NCBI RefSeq assembly: GCF_001561955.1
Contig: NZ_CP014223.1
Span: 2,046,001-2,110,000 of the forward strand
DNA length: 64,000 bases
Source of the DNA: Anaerotignum propionicum DSM 1682
GTDB lineage: Bacteria > Bacillota > Clostridia > Lachnospirales > Anaerotignaceae
Reading direction: 5' to 3'
Made by a program: the position numbers and the translations under genes. The notes under the pieces are model-generated. The model was not told where the DNA came from and searched no databases. It saw only the letters and a program-made list of their open reading frames with translations. The first letter of the stretch is position 1; the number at the start of each line of letters is the position of its first letter. Below are positions 17,235 through 25,984 of this stretch, one piece after another.

Positions 17235-20200
17235 TTATTCAAAATAATAATCGACGGTGTAAGTTATGTTAGATTTGTTGTACATGCAATTATGGTTTGT
17301 GTAGTAGTAGAATTCCAATTTGGAATATAGTCCACTGTTTAGACTTCGTTCAAAAGTGATACCGTTATTCGTTGTTTCATAGTCAAGCTGATCCCATGCT
17401 TCTGTAAGTATGTTATACCCTCTAACTCTGCCGTAATCGTTACCGCTGTGACCCGATACAGGGGGAACGGTAAAGGTATATCCCGTGATAGTAGCTCCTT
17501 CAATGCCATTTTCCAAAATGGTAGAGTCTGGGCCTGACAAAGTCATACCGCCCGAACCGTTTGAATCAGCAACGAAGAACATAATGGCAGCCCAAGGAGA
17601 TTCTGCTCCTGCACTATCTACAGCCTTGACTCTCACTACATTTTTGCCTAAAGGGTACACTGCCGATTCCGATGGTCTGTTCTCCCATACATAGGTGATG
17701 GCATCTCCATCTGCATCACTGCTTTGTGCTGTGATGATTACTGCAGTTCCGGGTGTAACGCTGTTTCCATTAGGAGTTCTGGTAATCACAGGCCGTTCCG
17801 GTGCAGAGTTTGCTACAGTGAATGTCTTTTCCGACCACGGAGAATAGGAGCCTACTGCATCTTTTGCACGAACCTTTATGGTGTATGTACCTACTGCATA
17901 GTAGCCATCTGCATTTTTGCCCTGCCATTCAAGCACAGTTGTATCTCCATCTGCATCCGCCGCTGTAGCAGAAATGTTCACTAAAAATTTGCCATCTTTC
18001 ACTGTTCTGGTTGGGGTTACTGTAAAGTTTGTAATAGTCGGTGCACTGCTTGCAATTGTAAACGTCTTCACAGCCCACTGGGAATACGCCCCTGCAGTAT
18101 CTTTTGCACGAATCTTCACAGTATGTGTTCCTACCGCATAGTAACCGTCTGCCACTTTGCCTTCCCACTCAAGCTCAAATTTATCTCCATCTGTATCCGC
18201 CGCTGTAGCAGAAATATTCACCAGAAATTTACCATCTTTCACTGTTCTAGTGGGAGTTACTGTAAAGTTTGTTATAGTCGGTGCTACGTTTACCACAGTA
18301 AAGGTTTTTACCGCCCACTGAGAGCACTCTCCTGCAATGTCTTTTGCACGAACCTTCACGGTATGTGTTCCTACCGAATAGTAACCGTCTTCCACTTTGC
18401 CGTCCCACTCAAGCTCAAATTTATCTCCGTCTGCATCTACCGCTGTAGCAGAAACATTCACAAGAAATTTACCATCTTTCACTGTTCTAGTGGGAGTTAC
18501 TGTAAAGTTTGTAATGGTCGGTGCACTGTTCACTACAGTAAAAGTTTTCACTGTCCAATCGGAATACGCCCCTGCAATATCTTTGGCACGGACCTTCATC
18601 GTATGGGTTCCTACTGCATAATAACCGTCTGCCACTCTGCCATCCCACTCAAGTTCAAATTTATCTCCGTCTGCATCAGCCGCCGTGGCAGAAATGTTCA
18701 CCAGAAATTTGCCATCTTTCACGGTTCTGGTTGGGATTGCTACAAGATTTGTGATAGTCGGTGCAGTGTTGGTCACTGTGATTTCCTGGGTACACCTACT
18801 CTCTCTGCCAAGAATATCAGTTGCAACAGAAGTAAATACAAATTTACCGGTATTTGAAATTGAAATATTTCCACCTTTTTCAGTCAGTGCTCCTGTATAG
18901 CTTTCTGTTTCGCCATTTTTGGTAAGTGCCCAAACAATCGATGCATTTTCAGTATGCTTTGCATTTGAAATCGTCACTGGAAAACTATTTCCATAGTGAA
19001 CATCTGACGGCATTGTGAAAGTAAAATCCAATACCGGCATAATTTTGATTTCTTCACTGTGGGTATAGCTTCTTCCTAAAAAGTCTGTCATGGTTGCCGT
19101 TAAAACAAACTCACCATATTCCTTGAAAGTCACCTTTCCACCAAGTGCATTCAATGTTCCATCAAGCACTTTGCTTAAAGAGACAGCCTGACCGTTTTTA
19201 TTCAGCGACCATTCCACTGGGAGGGCATTGTTATGCCCGCTTGTTCTCAGGTCAATTGTAGTATCGGTGTAAGCCACTTTCGGTAGGTTGAAGTCAATTG
19301 TCAGCACTGGCAAAACCTCGGTTGTTTTCTTTGGCTCAAAAAGGAATACTCTGCCTGTTTCATCAGTCACTCTGGCAACAAGCTCGTAAATTCCTGCCCG
19401 CTTAAACTTGATATTTCCTCCTGCATCGGAAAGCGAACCCTCCACAAAGGTACTCCAATCTTGATAACCAAAGCTGTTATCTACAAGCCATTTAATGGTG
19501 AGCCCATCCAAATCTGTGCTTTTTACCGTTATTTCAATTCCTGTATCCGTATGTGCATATTGCGGTTGCGTATAGCTGACCGTTGGCACAGGATACACCT
19601 TAATTTGCTGTTCATAGGAATAGGCTCTCTGTCCGTCATCGGTAAAGGAAGCTTTCAGAATATAAATTCCTTTTTCCTTGAAACCCACCTCCCCACCTTC
19701 ATTGGTCAAATCCCCACTGATAAATTCAGAAAGCTGTACATCTTTACCGTCTTTATTAAGAGACCACAAAGCAGTATGGTTTCCGATTTCGTTTAGTGTT
19801 GCTTCCACATTTACTGTATCATCGGTGTGGAGAACAGATGGTAGATAAAAACCAACAGTGCCAACAGGATATGCAGTTATTTCTGCCGTATCTATAAAAA
19901 TTCGCCCTGTTTTATCAGTTAGTGTAGCTGTAATCTGATAAACACCCTTTTCCTTGAAACGAATATTGTTTTCTCCAAGGCTAAGTTCACCCTCAATGAA
20001 ATTTTTAATATCTACGGGTTCTCCATCTTTCTTAAGTGACCAATTTACGGTCATCTCCTCAGCGTCTTTTGTCTGAACATGGAAAGCAATGGTTTTGTCT
20101 GTATGGGTAACAGACTGCAAGGTCAAATTGATTTCTGCAACAGGATAAATATCAATATTCTTTGATACCGTACAAACCTTACCAAGCTCATCGGTAATCG

Positions 20201-21422
20201 TTGCAGTAAGTTCATAACTGCCTTTGCTGTTAAACTGCACCGTTCCCCCTTTATTACCAAGTTCTCCTGTAACGGCATTTTCAAGCTTCACTGCCATACC
20301 ATCTTTTATCAGATACCATACTACAAGGTTTTGACCAAGATTTTCTGTTTTCAAATCCACAGCAATGCTGGTGTCTGTATGTGCTGTTTGTGGCATATAG
20401 AAGTCTGCCGTCACCACAGGGTAAACTGTAACGGTTTGCTCACAGGTGATTTCCTTTCCAACACTATTTTTTGCTGTTGCAGTAAAGGTGTATGTCCCCT
20501 TTTCCTTGATTTTGACAATACCGCCGTTTGACTTTAGTTCTCCCTCCATAACGTCAGGTATTTCCACGGAAATACCATTTTTCAAGACAGCCCAAGCTAC
20601 TGCGCTTACATTCTGGCTTTCGCTTTTAATATCAATTTCTTCTCCCACATACACTGTTTCGGGAAGAATGAAACTAAACTGTGGCTCAGGCACATAAGAT
20701 GCACCGCCACTGCCTCCATGGGAGTTTTTCCCCTCTGGATTTTCAATCACAGAACTTTGTTCTTTCTCTCTCTTAATCTGTTCGCTGGCTTCTTCCTCTT
20801 TTACAAGCATTTTAAAGGCTTCTGCACGGGTTGCACTGCCACCCGGTTGCATCGTTCCATCGGGATAACCACTAATAATGCGATATTTCTTCCCCATGCA
20901 AACGTAGATCTTATCCTCGCTTTTAATCAACTGTGCATCGGTAAAGTCAAGTTCACAGATACAATCTGTACTGTGATTTTCTGTCCCCAATGCACGAACC
21001 AGCATTTTCACCATCTCCAATCTGGTAATCGGCTCATCTGGGGAAAATTGTTTTTCTGGATATTCTTCTTCTAAAATAATATCAAGGCTGGTCAACTTGG
21101 TGATGTTTTTTTCCGCCCAATGTCCCTTGATATCAGTAAAATCAGAAGGTCTATTGACTGCACCATCTTTATTCCTTTCTATTTTGCGGTCAACCAGTGC
21201 TGTAAATTCTGCTCTTGTTATGATTTCATCGGGATGACAAAGGCCATCGGGAAACCCAGATATCACACCCTCATCCGTCAGCTTTAGGATGGCGTCCTCT
21301 GCCCAATGCCCTAAACTGTCTTGAAATATTGGCTTTTCTGCATATACACTCTCACTAAACATTACTAGTACAAGACAAATAATCAAAAATAGAGAAGTTG
21401 TCTTTTTTAGGTTCTGTTTCAT
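17235..21422 (-). CDS. Giant SLH/Ig-repeat surface protein of the tad operon
   Basis: A 1395-residue exported protein. A signal peptide (to VYAEK) is followed by three SLH modules at about residues 30-215 (first: FQDSLGHWAEDAILKLTDEG), which anchor proteins to secondary cell-wall polymers. Next come about seven Ig/PKD-like modules of roughly 95 residues sharing VxHTDT/TDTxI starts, then four nearly identical 80-residue repeats (PTRTVKDGKFLVN ... GTHTVKVRAKD), a divergent fifth and a beta-rich C-terminal domain. It is flanked by the two pilin genes, which suggests a fibre-associated adhesin or wall anchor. Copy number of the 240-bp repeats may vary by recombination. Confidence 0.8.
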   Translation of the reverse strand: MKQNLKKTTSLFLIICLVLVMFSESVYAEKPIFQDSLGHWAEDAILKLTDEGVISGFPDGLCHPDEIITRAEFTALVDRKIERNKDGAVNRPSDFTDIKGHWAEKNITKLTSLDIILEEEYPEKQFSPDEPITRLEMVKMLVRALGTENHSTDCICELDFTDAQLIKSEDKIYVCMGKKYRIISGYPDGTMQPGGSATRAEAFKMLVKEEEASEQIKREKEQSSVIENPEGKNSHGGSGGASYVPEPQFSFILPETVYVGEEIDIKSESQNVSAVAWAVLKNGISVEIPDVMEGELKSNGGIVKIKEKGTYTFTATAKNSVGKEITCEQTVTVYPVVTADFYMPQTAHTDTSIAVDLKTENLGQNLVVWYLIKDGMAVKLENAVTGELGNKGGTVQFNSKGSYELTATITDELGKVCTVSKNIDIYPVAEINLTLQSVTHTDKTIAFHVQTKDAEEMTVNWSLKKDGEPVDIKNFIEGELSLGENNIRFKEKGVYQITATLTDKTGRIFIDTAEITAYPVGTVGFYLPSVLHTDDTVNVEATLNEIGNHTALWSLNKDGKDVQLSEFISGDLTNEGGEVGFKEKGIYILKASFTDDGQRAYSYEQQIKVYPVPTVSYTQPQYAHTDTGIEITVKSTDLDGLTIKWLVDNSFGYQDWSTFVEGSLSDAGGNIKFKRAGIYELVARVTDETGRVFLFEPKKTTEVLPVLTIDFNLPKVAYTDTTIDLRTSGHNNALPVEWSLNKNGQAVSLSKVLDGTLNALGGKVTFKEYGEFVLTATMTDFLGRSYTHSEEIKIMPVLDFTFTMPSDVHYGNSFPVTISNAKHTENASIVWALTKNGETESYTGALTEKGGNISISNTGKFVFTSVATDILGRESRCTQEITVTNTAPTITNLVAIPTRTVKDGKFLVNISATAADADGDKFELEWDGRVADGYYAVGTHTMKVRAKDIAGAYSDWTVKTFTVVNSAPTITNFTVTPTRTVKDGKFLVNVSATAVDADGDKFELEWDGKVEDGYYSVGTHTVKVRAKDIAGECSQWAVKTFTVVNVAPTITNFTVTPTRTVKDGKFLVNISATAADTDGDKFELEWEGKVADGYYAVGTHTVKIRAKDTAGAYSQWAVKTFTIASSAPTITNFTVTPTRTVKDGKFLVNISATAADADGDTTVLEWQGKNADGYYAVGTYTIKVRAKDAVGSYSPWSEKTFTVANSAPERPVITRTPNGNSVTPGTAVIITAQSSDADGDAITYVWENRPSESAVYPLGKNVVRVKAVDSAGAESPWAAIMFFVADSNGSGGMTLSGPDSTILENGIEGATITGYTFTVPPVSGHSGNDYGRVRGYNILTEAWDQLDYETTNNGITFERSLNSGLYSKLEFYYYTNHNCMYNKSNITYTVDYYFE
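17802..18761 (-). repeat. Four tandem 240-bp repeats in the surface-protein gene
   Basis: Four in-frame units of exactly 240 bp (80 residues each), seen as the same sequence recurring at about 18000, 18240, 18480 and 18720. They differ by scattered substitutions, indicating recent duplication with purifying selection. Boundaries are approximate to a few bases. Confidence 0.85.
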
Positions 21423-21434
21423 ACCATCCCTCCG

Positions 21435-21698
21435 TCAGCCAGCATAATTGAACATTTCCTTAATCTTGGTTTCCAAGGTTGGCATCACCACATCCCCAAA
21501 TAATGCATAAAGTCCTGCAAGAAGTAGTCCTCCCAAAACCACAGCAATAAGTATTTTAACGGCACTGTCTACGTAATTTTCACCACGGTTATTGGCTGCT
21601 GCAAACCGCAGTTTTGCAGACTGCAATATAAAAAACGACTGTACCTGCATTGCCTTTCCCTTTAAAAAAACCACTGCCTTTTTTACTATATTTTTCAT
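21435..21698 (-). CDS. Flp-like major pilin candidate 2 (DUF6133-type)
   Basis: An 87-residue precursor with leader MKNIVKKAVVFLKGKAMQVQ, then NNRGENY and a hydrophobic helix as in the first pilin. It is nearly identical to it after the presumed cleavage point. It starts after AGGAGG. Having a second pilin copy on the other side of the surface-protein gene gives homologous segments in direct orientation about 4.5 kb apart that could recombine and delete the adhesin gene. Confidence 0.72.
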   Translation of the reverse strand: MKNIVKKAVVFLKGKAMQVQSFFILQSAKLRFAAANNRGENYVDSAVKILIAVVLGGLLLAGLYALFGDVVMPTLETKIKEMFNYAG

Positions 21699-21715
21699 TG
21701 TATATCCTCCTAATT

Positions 21716-22063
21716 TCACATGGTCATCGTTGGAGCACTGCTTTGCTCCTGTGTGGATGTCTCTTGTTTTTGCTCCTGCTTTTGAGACAATGCCTGTTCA
21801 TATGCACCCATCACTGCTTGGTCAAATTCCTTTCTTGCTTCTGCGGTGCAAGGAAAACAAATATCCTTGTATTCTCCGTTTCCTGCTTTGTAGCTGGGCA
21901 TGGTAACAAATAGGCCTTTACTGCCATCCTTCACCTTAACACCCCGAATGACAAAGGCTTCATTAATATTCACAGTTGCCGTTGCCTTTAAAGTACCTTC
22001 TGCTCTTATGCTTTGGATTTTCACATCATAGTTAAGCTGGTTGTTTTTCTTCATATTCATCAT
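21716..22063 (-). CDS. spoVG: SpoVG-like protein of the conjugative element
   Basis: About 115 residues. The core matches the SpoVG fold: LKATATVNINEAFVIRGVKV followed by KGLFVTMPS, then a region ending EARKEFDQAVMGAYEQAL and a Q-rich tail. SpoVG binds nucleic acid and acts as a regulator in Firmicutes; element-borne copies are common next to YodL/DUF3849 genes. Here it stands between the pilin genes and the YodL gene in one run of minus-strand genes. The first residues contain several candidate starts (MMNMKKNN). Confidence 0.75.
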   Translation of the reverse strand: MMNMKKNNQLNYDVKIQSIRAEGTLKATATVNINEAFVIRGVKVKDGSKGLFVTMPSYKAGNGEYKDICFPCTAEARKEFDQAVMGAYEQALSQKQEQKQETSTQEQSSAPTMTM

Positions 22064-22066
22064 CCT

Positions 22067-22618
22067 TTACATTTTTATTGACATGTCCTGTTTCGGCTGT
22101 TCGAAGTCAATCTCCTTAAACCCAATTCGGTCTACATAATGAAAAACACTCCCTTCGTCATCATAAAGTTCCACTACATCGGACATGGACAGGGAATGCC
22201 CCTCATAACCGTGAGGGTGGTCAATATTGAATTTGGTATAGATCCCCTCTAAATCGTTGGTAGCAAGCTCGCCATCATAAACGGTTTCATAATTTTCAAT
22301 CCTTGGTTCACCAAATTTCTTTTGGCTCTCTTCCAAAGAAATAAACCGCAAATCAAAGTCCGAATCGGCTTTTAGCTGCCAGATTCGGACTCTTTTTAGT
22401 GGCTTGCTTTCCCCATTTAATTCTGCCAGCTTTTCACCCCTGGAAAGCCGTTCAAATACACCGTCTGTCCAAGTGGCTGAGAGATTTTTCTCGGCCAGCC
22501 ATTCTTTCAGTTCTTCCCTTTGAAACATGGTATCCACCACTGCATTTTGCTCTTTTACATATCCAGCTGGATTACCGTAGTAGTAAATAAAGCCCTTTTT
22601 GATTTGTATATTACTCAT
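22067..22618 (-). CDS. YodL-domain protein
   Basis: A 183-residue protein. The C-terminal half carries the YodL pattern LEGIYTKFNIDHPHGYEGHS, then LSMSDVVELYDDEGSVFHYVDRIGF. The N-terminal half resembles other accessory proteins of clostridial conjugative elements. No catalytic residues are evident and the molecular role is not known. It lies 4 bases from the SpoVG-like gene and 12 from the DUF3849 gene. Confidence 0.72.
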   Translation of the reverse strand: MSNIQIKKGFIYYYGNPAGYVKEQNAVVDTMFQREELKEWLAEKNLSATWTDGVFERLSRGEKLAELNGESKPLKRVRIWQLKADSDFDLRFISLEESQKKFGEPRIENYETVYDGELATNDLEGIYTKFNIDHPHGYEGHSLSMSDVVELYDDEGSVFHYVDRIGFKEIDFEQPKQDMSIKM

Positions 22619-22629
22619 TTTTTACCCCC

Positions 22630-23367
22630 TTACTGCATTTCCATTCCCCCCATGCTTTGACCTTCCACCATGCTCACTCCCATCTCCTTTCGCTTTTCAA
22701 CTGCCCAGTCAGGTAGGTGTTCCGCTTTTAATTCTCCAATAAAATCTGAGCGTTCATACTGACAACGCTCACCGTCAGCCAGAAATCGTCCGAACACCTT
22801 TCTTCCACTAGCTGTGGGAGAACAGCCAAATCCGCTCTCACACAAAACAAGCTGGTCTCGAGGATTTTTATACTCATCCTTGAGGTTCGTGGCACGAAGC
22901 ACCATCACCTTCCCCTCAAAGTTAAGCCCCGTGGCATCGTTACAATGTTTTGCTTCCCACAAATTCAAGGCTTGGTAGGCTCGCCTTGCCTGATTGATAA
23001 AGCCCTCCAGCACTGCAGGGTGACTATCCACTGCATACTCCAGCCGTTTATCAAAGCCCTGAATCTTATCGGGTAGAATAAAAAAACTATTTGCCCACTC
23101 CTTATTGTCACGAGAAAACCTGCCGTCATAACTTTTTTGCTGTACTGAATTAGCAAGAACAAAATTAACTCTGTCATAGCCAAACTGAGAAATCACTTGC
23201 TCTGCCGTGTTTTTTTCAAGCCTTAGGCCATCGAAATGTTGACTGATGGCTTTTTCAATGGCATTTTTACAATCTACATTTGCTTTATGGGATTCCTTGT
23301 ATAAACTTAGCTCCTTATTTCCCTTTGCAAACTGAAAACTATAAGGATATACATAATTCTTATCCAT
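22630..23367 (-). CDS. DUF3849-domain protein
   Basis: A 245-residue protein. The N-terminal part, YPYSFQFAKGNKELSLYKES with CKNAIEKAISQHFDG and FGYDRVNFVLANSVQ, fits DUF3849, a domain common in accessory genes of integrative elements. The C-terminal part (about residues 150-240) is not recognised. The start overlaps the preceding gene by 8 bases. It probably acts in the recipient cell after transfer or in element regulation; this is inference from company kept. Confidence 0.68.
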   Translation of the reverse strand: MDKNYVYPYSFQFAKGNKELSLYKESHKANVDCKNAIEKAISQHFDGLRLEKNTAEQVISQFGYDRVNFVLANSVQQKSYDGRFSRDNKEWANSFFILPDKIQGFDKRLEYAVDSHPAVLEGFINQARRAYQALNLWEAKHCNDATGLNFEGKVMVLRATNLKDEYKNPRDQLVLCESGFGCSPTASGRKVFGRFLADGERCQYERSDFIGELKAEHLPDWAVEKRKEMGVSMVEGQSMGGMEMQ

Positions 23368-23842
23368 GAAGAAATTCCCCCTTTACAAGCAATGCATCCA
23401 GCTCGCCCATACAAATTCCATAGTTTGAAAGCAATTCACGAATATCCTCGGGAATATCTGCAATATCATGGTCGTATTCTGCCTGTTCCACACGGACAAT
23501 TCCGCTGTCTTCCTCAGCAAAGGCAATCAGCTTTGCATCCTTTGGAATCCCTGCGACTTCCAACATATAATTGGGAATCTTAATATTTTCTGTATCCATT
23601 TCCTCACAATGGCCGCAATCCTCACAAGTACCACAATTTTTCGCCAATGTAGCAAGAAGATTTTGAGTGACTTCCGCAAGGGTTGCAATGGTTTTTACCA
23701 TATCCAATGCCGTCATTCTTGCTCTTGTCAGAATCACAAGACGATCTAATGCAGTAACAACTACTTCATCTCCTAAATTTGCAAATTCAATCATTTCGTT
23801 TTCAACAGTCAATCCTTGATGTTCTAATTTTTTCATGTACAT
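23360..23842 (-). CDS. Acidic regulator-like protein with cysteine cluster
   Basis: A 160-residue acidic protein with a CGTCEDCGHCEE metal-binding-like cluster near residue 92 and a following region (IKIPNYMLEVAGIPKDAKLIAF) reminiscent of AbrB/MazE swapped-hairpin proteins. Similar genes occur in the accessory modules of clostridial conjugative elements. It lies between the Dam and DUF3849 genes with minimal spacing. Function not established. Confidence 0.5.
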   Translation of the reverse strand: MYMKKLEHQGLTVENEMIEFANLGDEVVVTALDRLVILTRARMTALDMVKTIATLAEVTQNLLATLAKNCGTCEDCGHCEEMDTENIKIPNYMLEVAGIPKDAKLIAFAEEDSGIVRVEQAEYDHDIADIPEDIRELLSNYGICMGELDALLVKGEFLHG

Positions 23843-23848
23843 TTCCTC

Positions 23849-24811
23849 CTAATCCTCTTTTAAGTAATATTCAAACTGTTCATCCTCGTCGTCCAAATCA
23901 GAAAAAAGATTCATTTGAAAGCTCAAATCCTTTATAACCATCTTCTTTGGATCAAAATTTGTAATAATCACTTCTCTATACTCCGCACCTCCTTCATAAC
24001 GCTGAGCCAAGTTATTAATACGGACAACTGTGCGAATATGAAAATCCTTATACAACTCCCTGATGTACTCACAATCGTTATAGGACACCATCCAAAGTCC
24101 CTTGCAAGCTAAAAGAGTATCCCGAAGTCTTACGTGATTTTCTTTTGCAAAACCCACAGCGTAATGCCCCTCTGTTCCAAAGTAAGGCGGATCACAGTAG
24201 ATGAATGCTCCCTCCCTGTCATACTGTTTAATGAAGTCCTCAAAATCTTTGTTTTCTATAACAACGTCCTTTAATCGTTCTGAGGCTTCCCATATGATTT
24301 TGAAACACTTTCGAATATCACATGGCTGACCACCAAAGGATGTTGTACTACTGCCATAGCTGTACTTTATCAATTTGAAAAAAGCGGCTGCTCTTTTTAC
24401 TTCATAGAGCTGGGATTTCTTTTCATATAAAAGCTTCATTTCATCAACCGACGGAGGAGGGATAAATTTTTCTGCCAATTCCAGCTCCTCAGCCATATAG
24501 GCATCTGTAAATTCTTCCTGTTCAATAAACTTTCTCAAAACCCCAAATTCACCTCTTGAACACAAAGGTAAAAACCCAAGCTCTTTTAGAAAAGCAAGGG
24601 GACGTTCTTTCACACATAAAAAAAGGTTTACAAGATTTGAATTAAAATCGTTGTAAACCTCCATGCAGTTCTTTCTCTGCCTTTTCCCAAAGAGTACCCA
24701 TCCACCACCTCCAAATACTTCTATATAACGTGTATGATTTTTAGGAAACAGCTTATATAATAGCTTTCTTAAAGCCTTTTTCCCACCAATCCACGAAATA
24801 AAGCTATTCAC
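23849..24811 (-). CDS. dam: DNA adenine N6-methyltransferase (D12 class, Dam-like)
   Basis: A 320-residue protein with the SAM-binding motif IEVFGGGGWVLFG, an N-terminal FISWIGGKKALRKLL motif and catalytic DPPY (AFIYCDPPYFGTEGHY). These place it in the D12 class with Dam and DpnM. No cognate nuclease gene lies next to it, so it is an orphan methylase, probably protecting the element from host restriction; ArdA on the other side of the RIT insertion would serve the same end. Recognition sequence cannot be read from the protein. Confidence 0.85.
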   Translation of the reverse strand: MNSFISWIGGKKALRKLLYKLFPKNHTRYIEVFGGGGWVLFGKRQRKNCMEVYNDFNSNLVNLFLCVKERPLAFLKELGFLPLCSRGEFGVLRKFIEQEEFTDAYMAEELELAEKFIPPPSVDEMKLLYEKKSQLYEVKRAAAFFKLIKYSYGSSTTSFGGQPCDIRKCFKIIWEASERLKDVVIENKDFEDFIKQYDREGAFIYCDPPYFGTEGHYAVGFAKENHVRLRDTLLACKGLWMVSYNDCEYIRELYKDFHIRTVVRINNLAQRYEGGAEYREVIITNFDPKKMVIKDLSFQMNLFSDLDDEDEQFEYYLKED

Positions 24812-24837
24812 TTATCAACCACCTTCCTTCCAAGAAG

Positions 24838-24884
24838 CAAAAAAGACCGACTGCTTTCCTGCCTAAGCAGAGAAACAATCGGCC
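24838..24884 (-). terminator. Terminator after the antirepressor gene
   Basis: On the minus strand GGCCGATTGTTTCTCTGC pairs imperfectly with GCAGGAAAGCAGTCGGTC and runs into TTTTTT. It lies just after the antirepressor stop and before the Dam gene. Confidence 0.65.
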
Positions 24885-25625
24885 TTAAATTTGTTCTTTA
24901 TCCCCTATTTGTTCTAAAAAATGAAGCTTTCCAAGAACAGTGATCAGTGTCTGCGTAGCATGATACCCATTGTTGTAAAAGTCTTTGATTGCAAAAATTC
25001 CATAATGCACATAAGGCTGCATTGGAAGAATCCTTTGATGTTTATCACGGTAGACGTATTTTTTATCAATCAGAAATTGAGTAAACGCCATTGGCTTTAG
25101 CCCTAATTCCTTGGCAGTGGTGCGAAAATCAGTGAGCATTTCAGAATCAATCAATTTATCAAAATATTTCCCCTTGGGTACAAGGGTTGCAACCTCATTT
25201 TTTAGTTTCTTGTTTTTCTGTGTTTCAAGTAGAAGCTGTTTTAAAAGCAATTCCAAGCTTTCAGGATTTGCCATAATCTCACCAAGCTTTGGCATGGTAA
25301 TATAAACTCCATGTTTTCTAATGGACGGCAAAACTTCCGTGGTTACCCAGCGTTTAAACTTTTTGGCAGTTGGCAGCTTACTGGAGAAAATAAGGGAATA
25401 AAGACCACTTTCGTTGATTGCTATCATTACTCGATTTTGCCTGCCGTCGTGAATTGCGACGCCAGCCTTATCTTCCTTCTCCACATGTTTGGAAAGGCTG
25501 TCTCTGGTATTGGAATATCCTAATATTTCTGCCGCATCTTTTCCCACAAACCAAGGTTCTCCGTCAATTAATAAAGTTCTTATTTTGCCGAATTCCTCTT
25601 TTTCAAAAATCATAAGTTCATGCAT
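24885..25625 (-). CDS. Phage-type antirepressor (BRO-N and KilAC domains)
   Basis: A 246-residue protein. The BRO-N domain occupies residues about 10-115 (FVGKDAAEILGYSNTRDSL, SGLYSLIFSSKLPTAKKFKR), and a KilAC domain spans about 155-240 (KELGLKPMAFTQFLIDKKYV). Such proteins regulate lysogeny or transfer by inactivating repressors or binding DNA. It has terminators on both sides, so it is probably transcribed on its own from a promoter in the gap before 25652. Confidence 0.85.
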   Translation of the reverse strand: MHELMIFEKEEFGKIRTLLIDGEPWFVGKDAAEILGYSNTRDSLSKHVEKEDKAGVAIHDGRQNRVMIAINESGLYSLIFSSKLPTAKKFKRWVTTEVLPSIRKHGVYITMPKLGEIMANPESLELLLKQLLLETQKNKKLKNEVATLVPKGKYFDKLIDSEMLTDFRTTAKELGLKPMAFTQFLIDKKYVYRDKHQRILPMQPYVHYGIFAIKDFYNNGYHATQTLITVLGKLHFLEQIGDKEQI

Positions 25626-25651
25626 TCACACTCTTCCTTTCCACAAAAACA

Positions 25652-25685
25652 CCGACAGAATGATATTTTTACATCATCCTGTCGG
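25652..25685 (-). terminator. Terminator of the interrupted YodL/DUF4314 operon
   Basis: CCGACAGGATGAT pairs with ATCATTCTGTCGG on the minus strand, followed by TGTTTTTG. It lies about 50 bases after the displaced stop codon of the RIT-interrupted gene, marking that operon's original end. Confidence 0.7.
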
Positions 25686-25737
25686 CTGTTTTAAAACTGT
25701 TCTCTTTCATTCAGAGTTTTTTCCTACATCACTTCTT

Positions 25738-25812
25738 TCACTGGCTTATACCCCCAATCCATTGGGAATCCATAAACTGCTCCTCCTGTGGTTTGGAAAG
25801 CACCTTGAAGTG
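25738..25812 (-). pseudogene. 3' fragment of the gene interrupted by the RIT element
   Basis: On the minus strand this encodes HFKVLSKPQEEQFMDSQWIG and ends GISQ-stop. Joined to the 5' fragment (29918-29313) it restores the sequence GRSLGIVIGED-HFKVLSKPQ, the normal course of a DUF4314 domain. It has no start of its own and should not be translated in its present position. Confidence 0.8.
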
Positions 25813-25840
25813 ATCCTCGTTATGTGACTAACCGCATAAC

Positions 25841-25872
25841 GAGGATTATGCATTGCAAATAAAAATGTGAAG
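25841..25872 (+). repeat. Left 32-bp terminal inverted repeat of the RIT element
   Basis: It begins GAGGATTATGCATTGC and ends AAATGTGAAG; the reverse complement is found without mismatch at 29281-29312. It overlaps the small palindrome at the left junction. It is a probable recombinase binding arm. Confidence 0.9.
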
Positions 25873-25984
25873 CGATTCGTATCGAACCCCTTTGTTGTAT
25901 TAAGTTTAAGAGAAAAGACTTTGCATAATATACTTGGAAAAGGTGATACTAACCAGTGTCAAACTAATGCAGGAGGTACACTGA

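Noticed and set aside
17802-18761. Regularly spaced repeats that could suggest a CRISPR array
   Set aside because: The period is 240 bp, in frame, and the whole unit is conserved, so these are protein-coding domain repeats. No short repeats with unique spacers were seen in the window.
18123-18857. Long plus-strand frame (244 residues, Cys/His-rich) opposite the surface-protein repeats
   Set aside because: It is a periodic shadow of the 240-bp repeats on the other strand, without a ribosome binding site.
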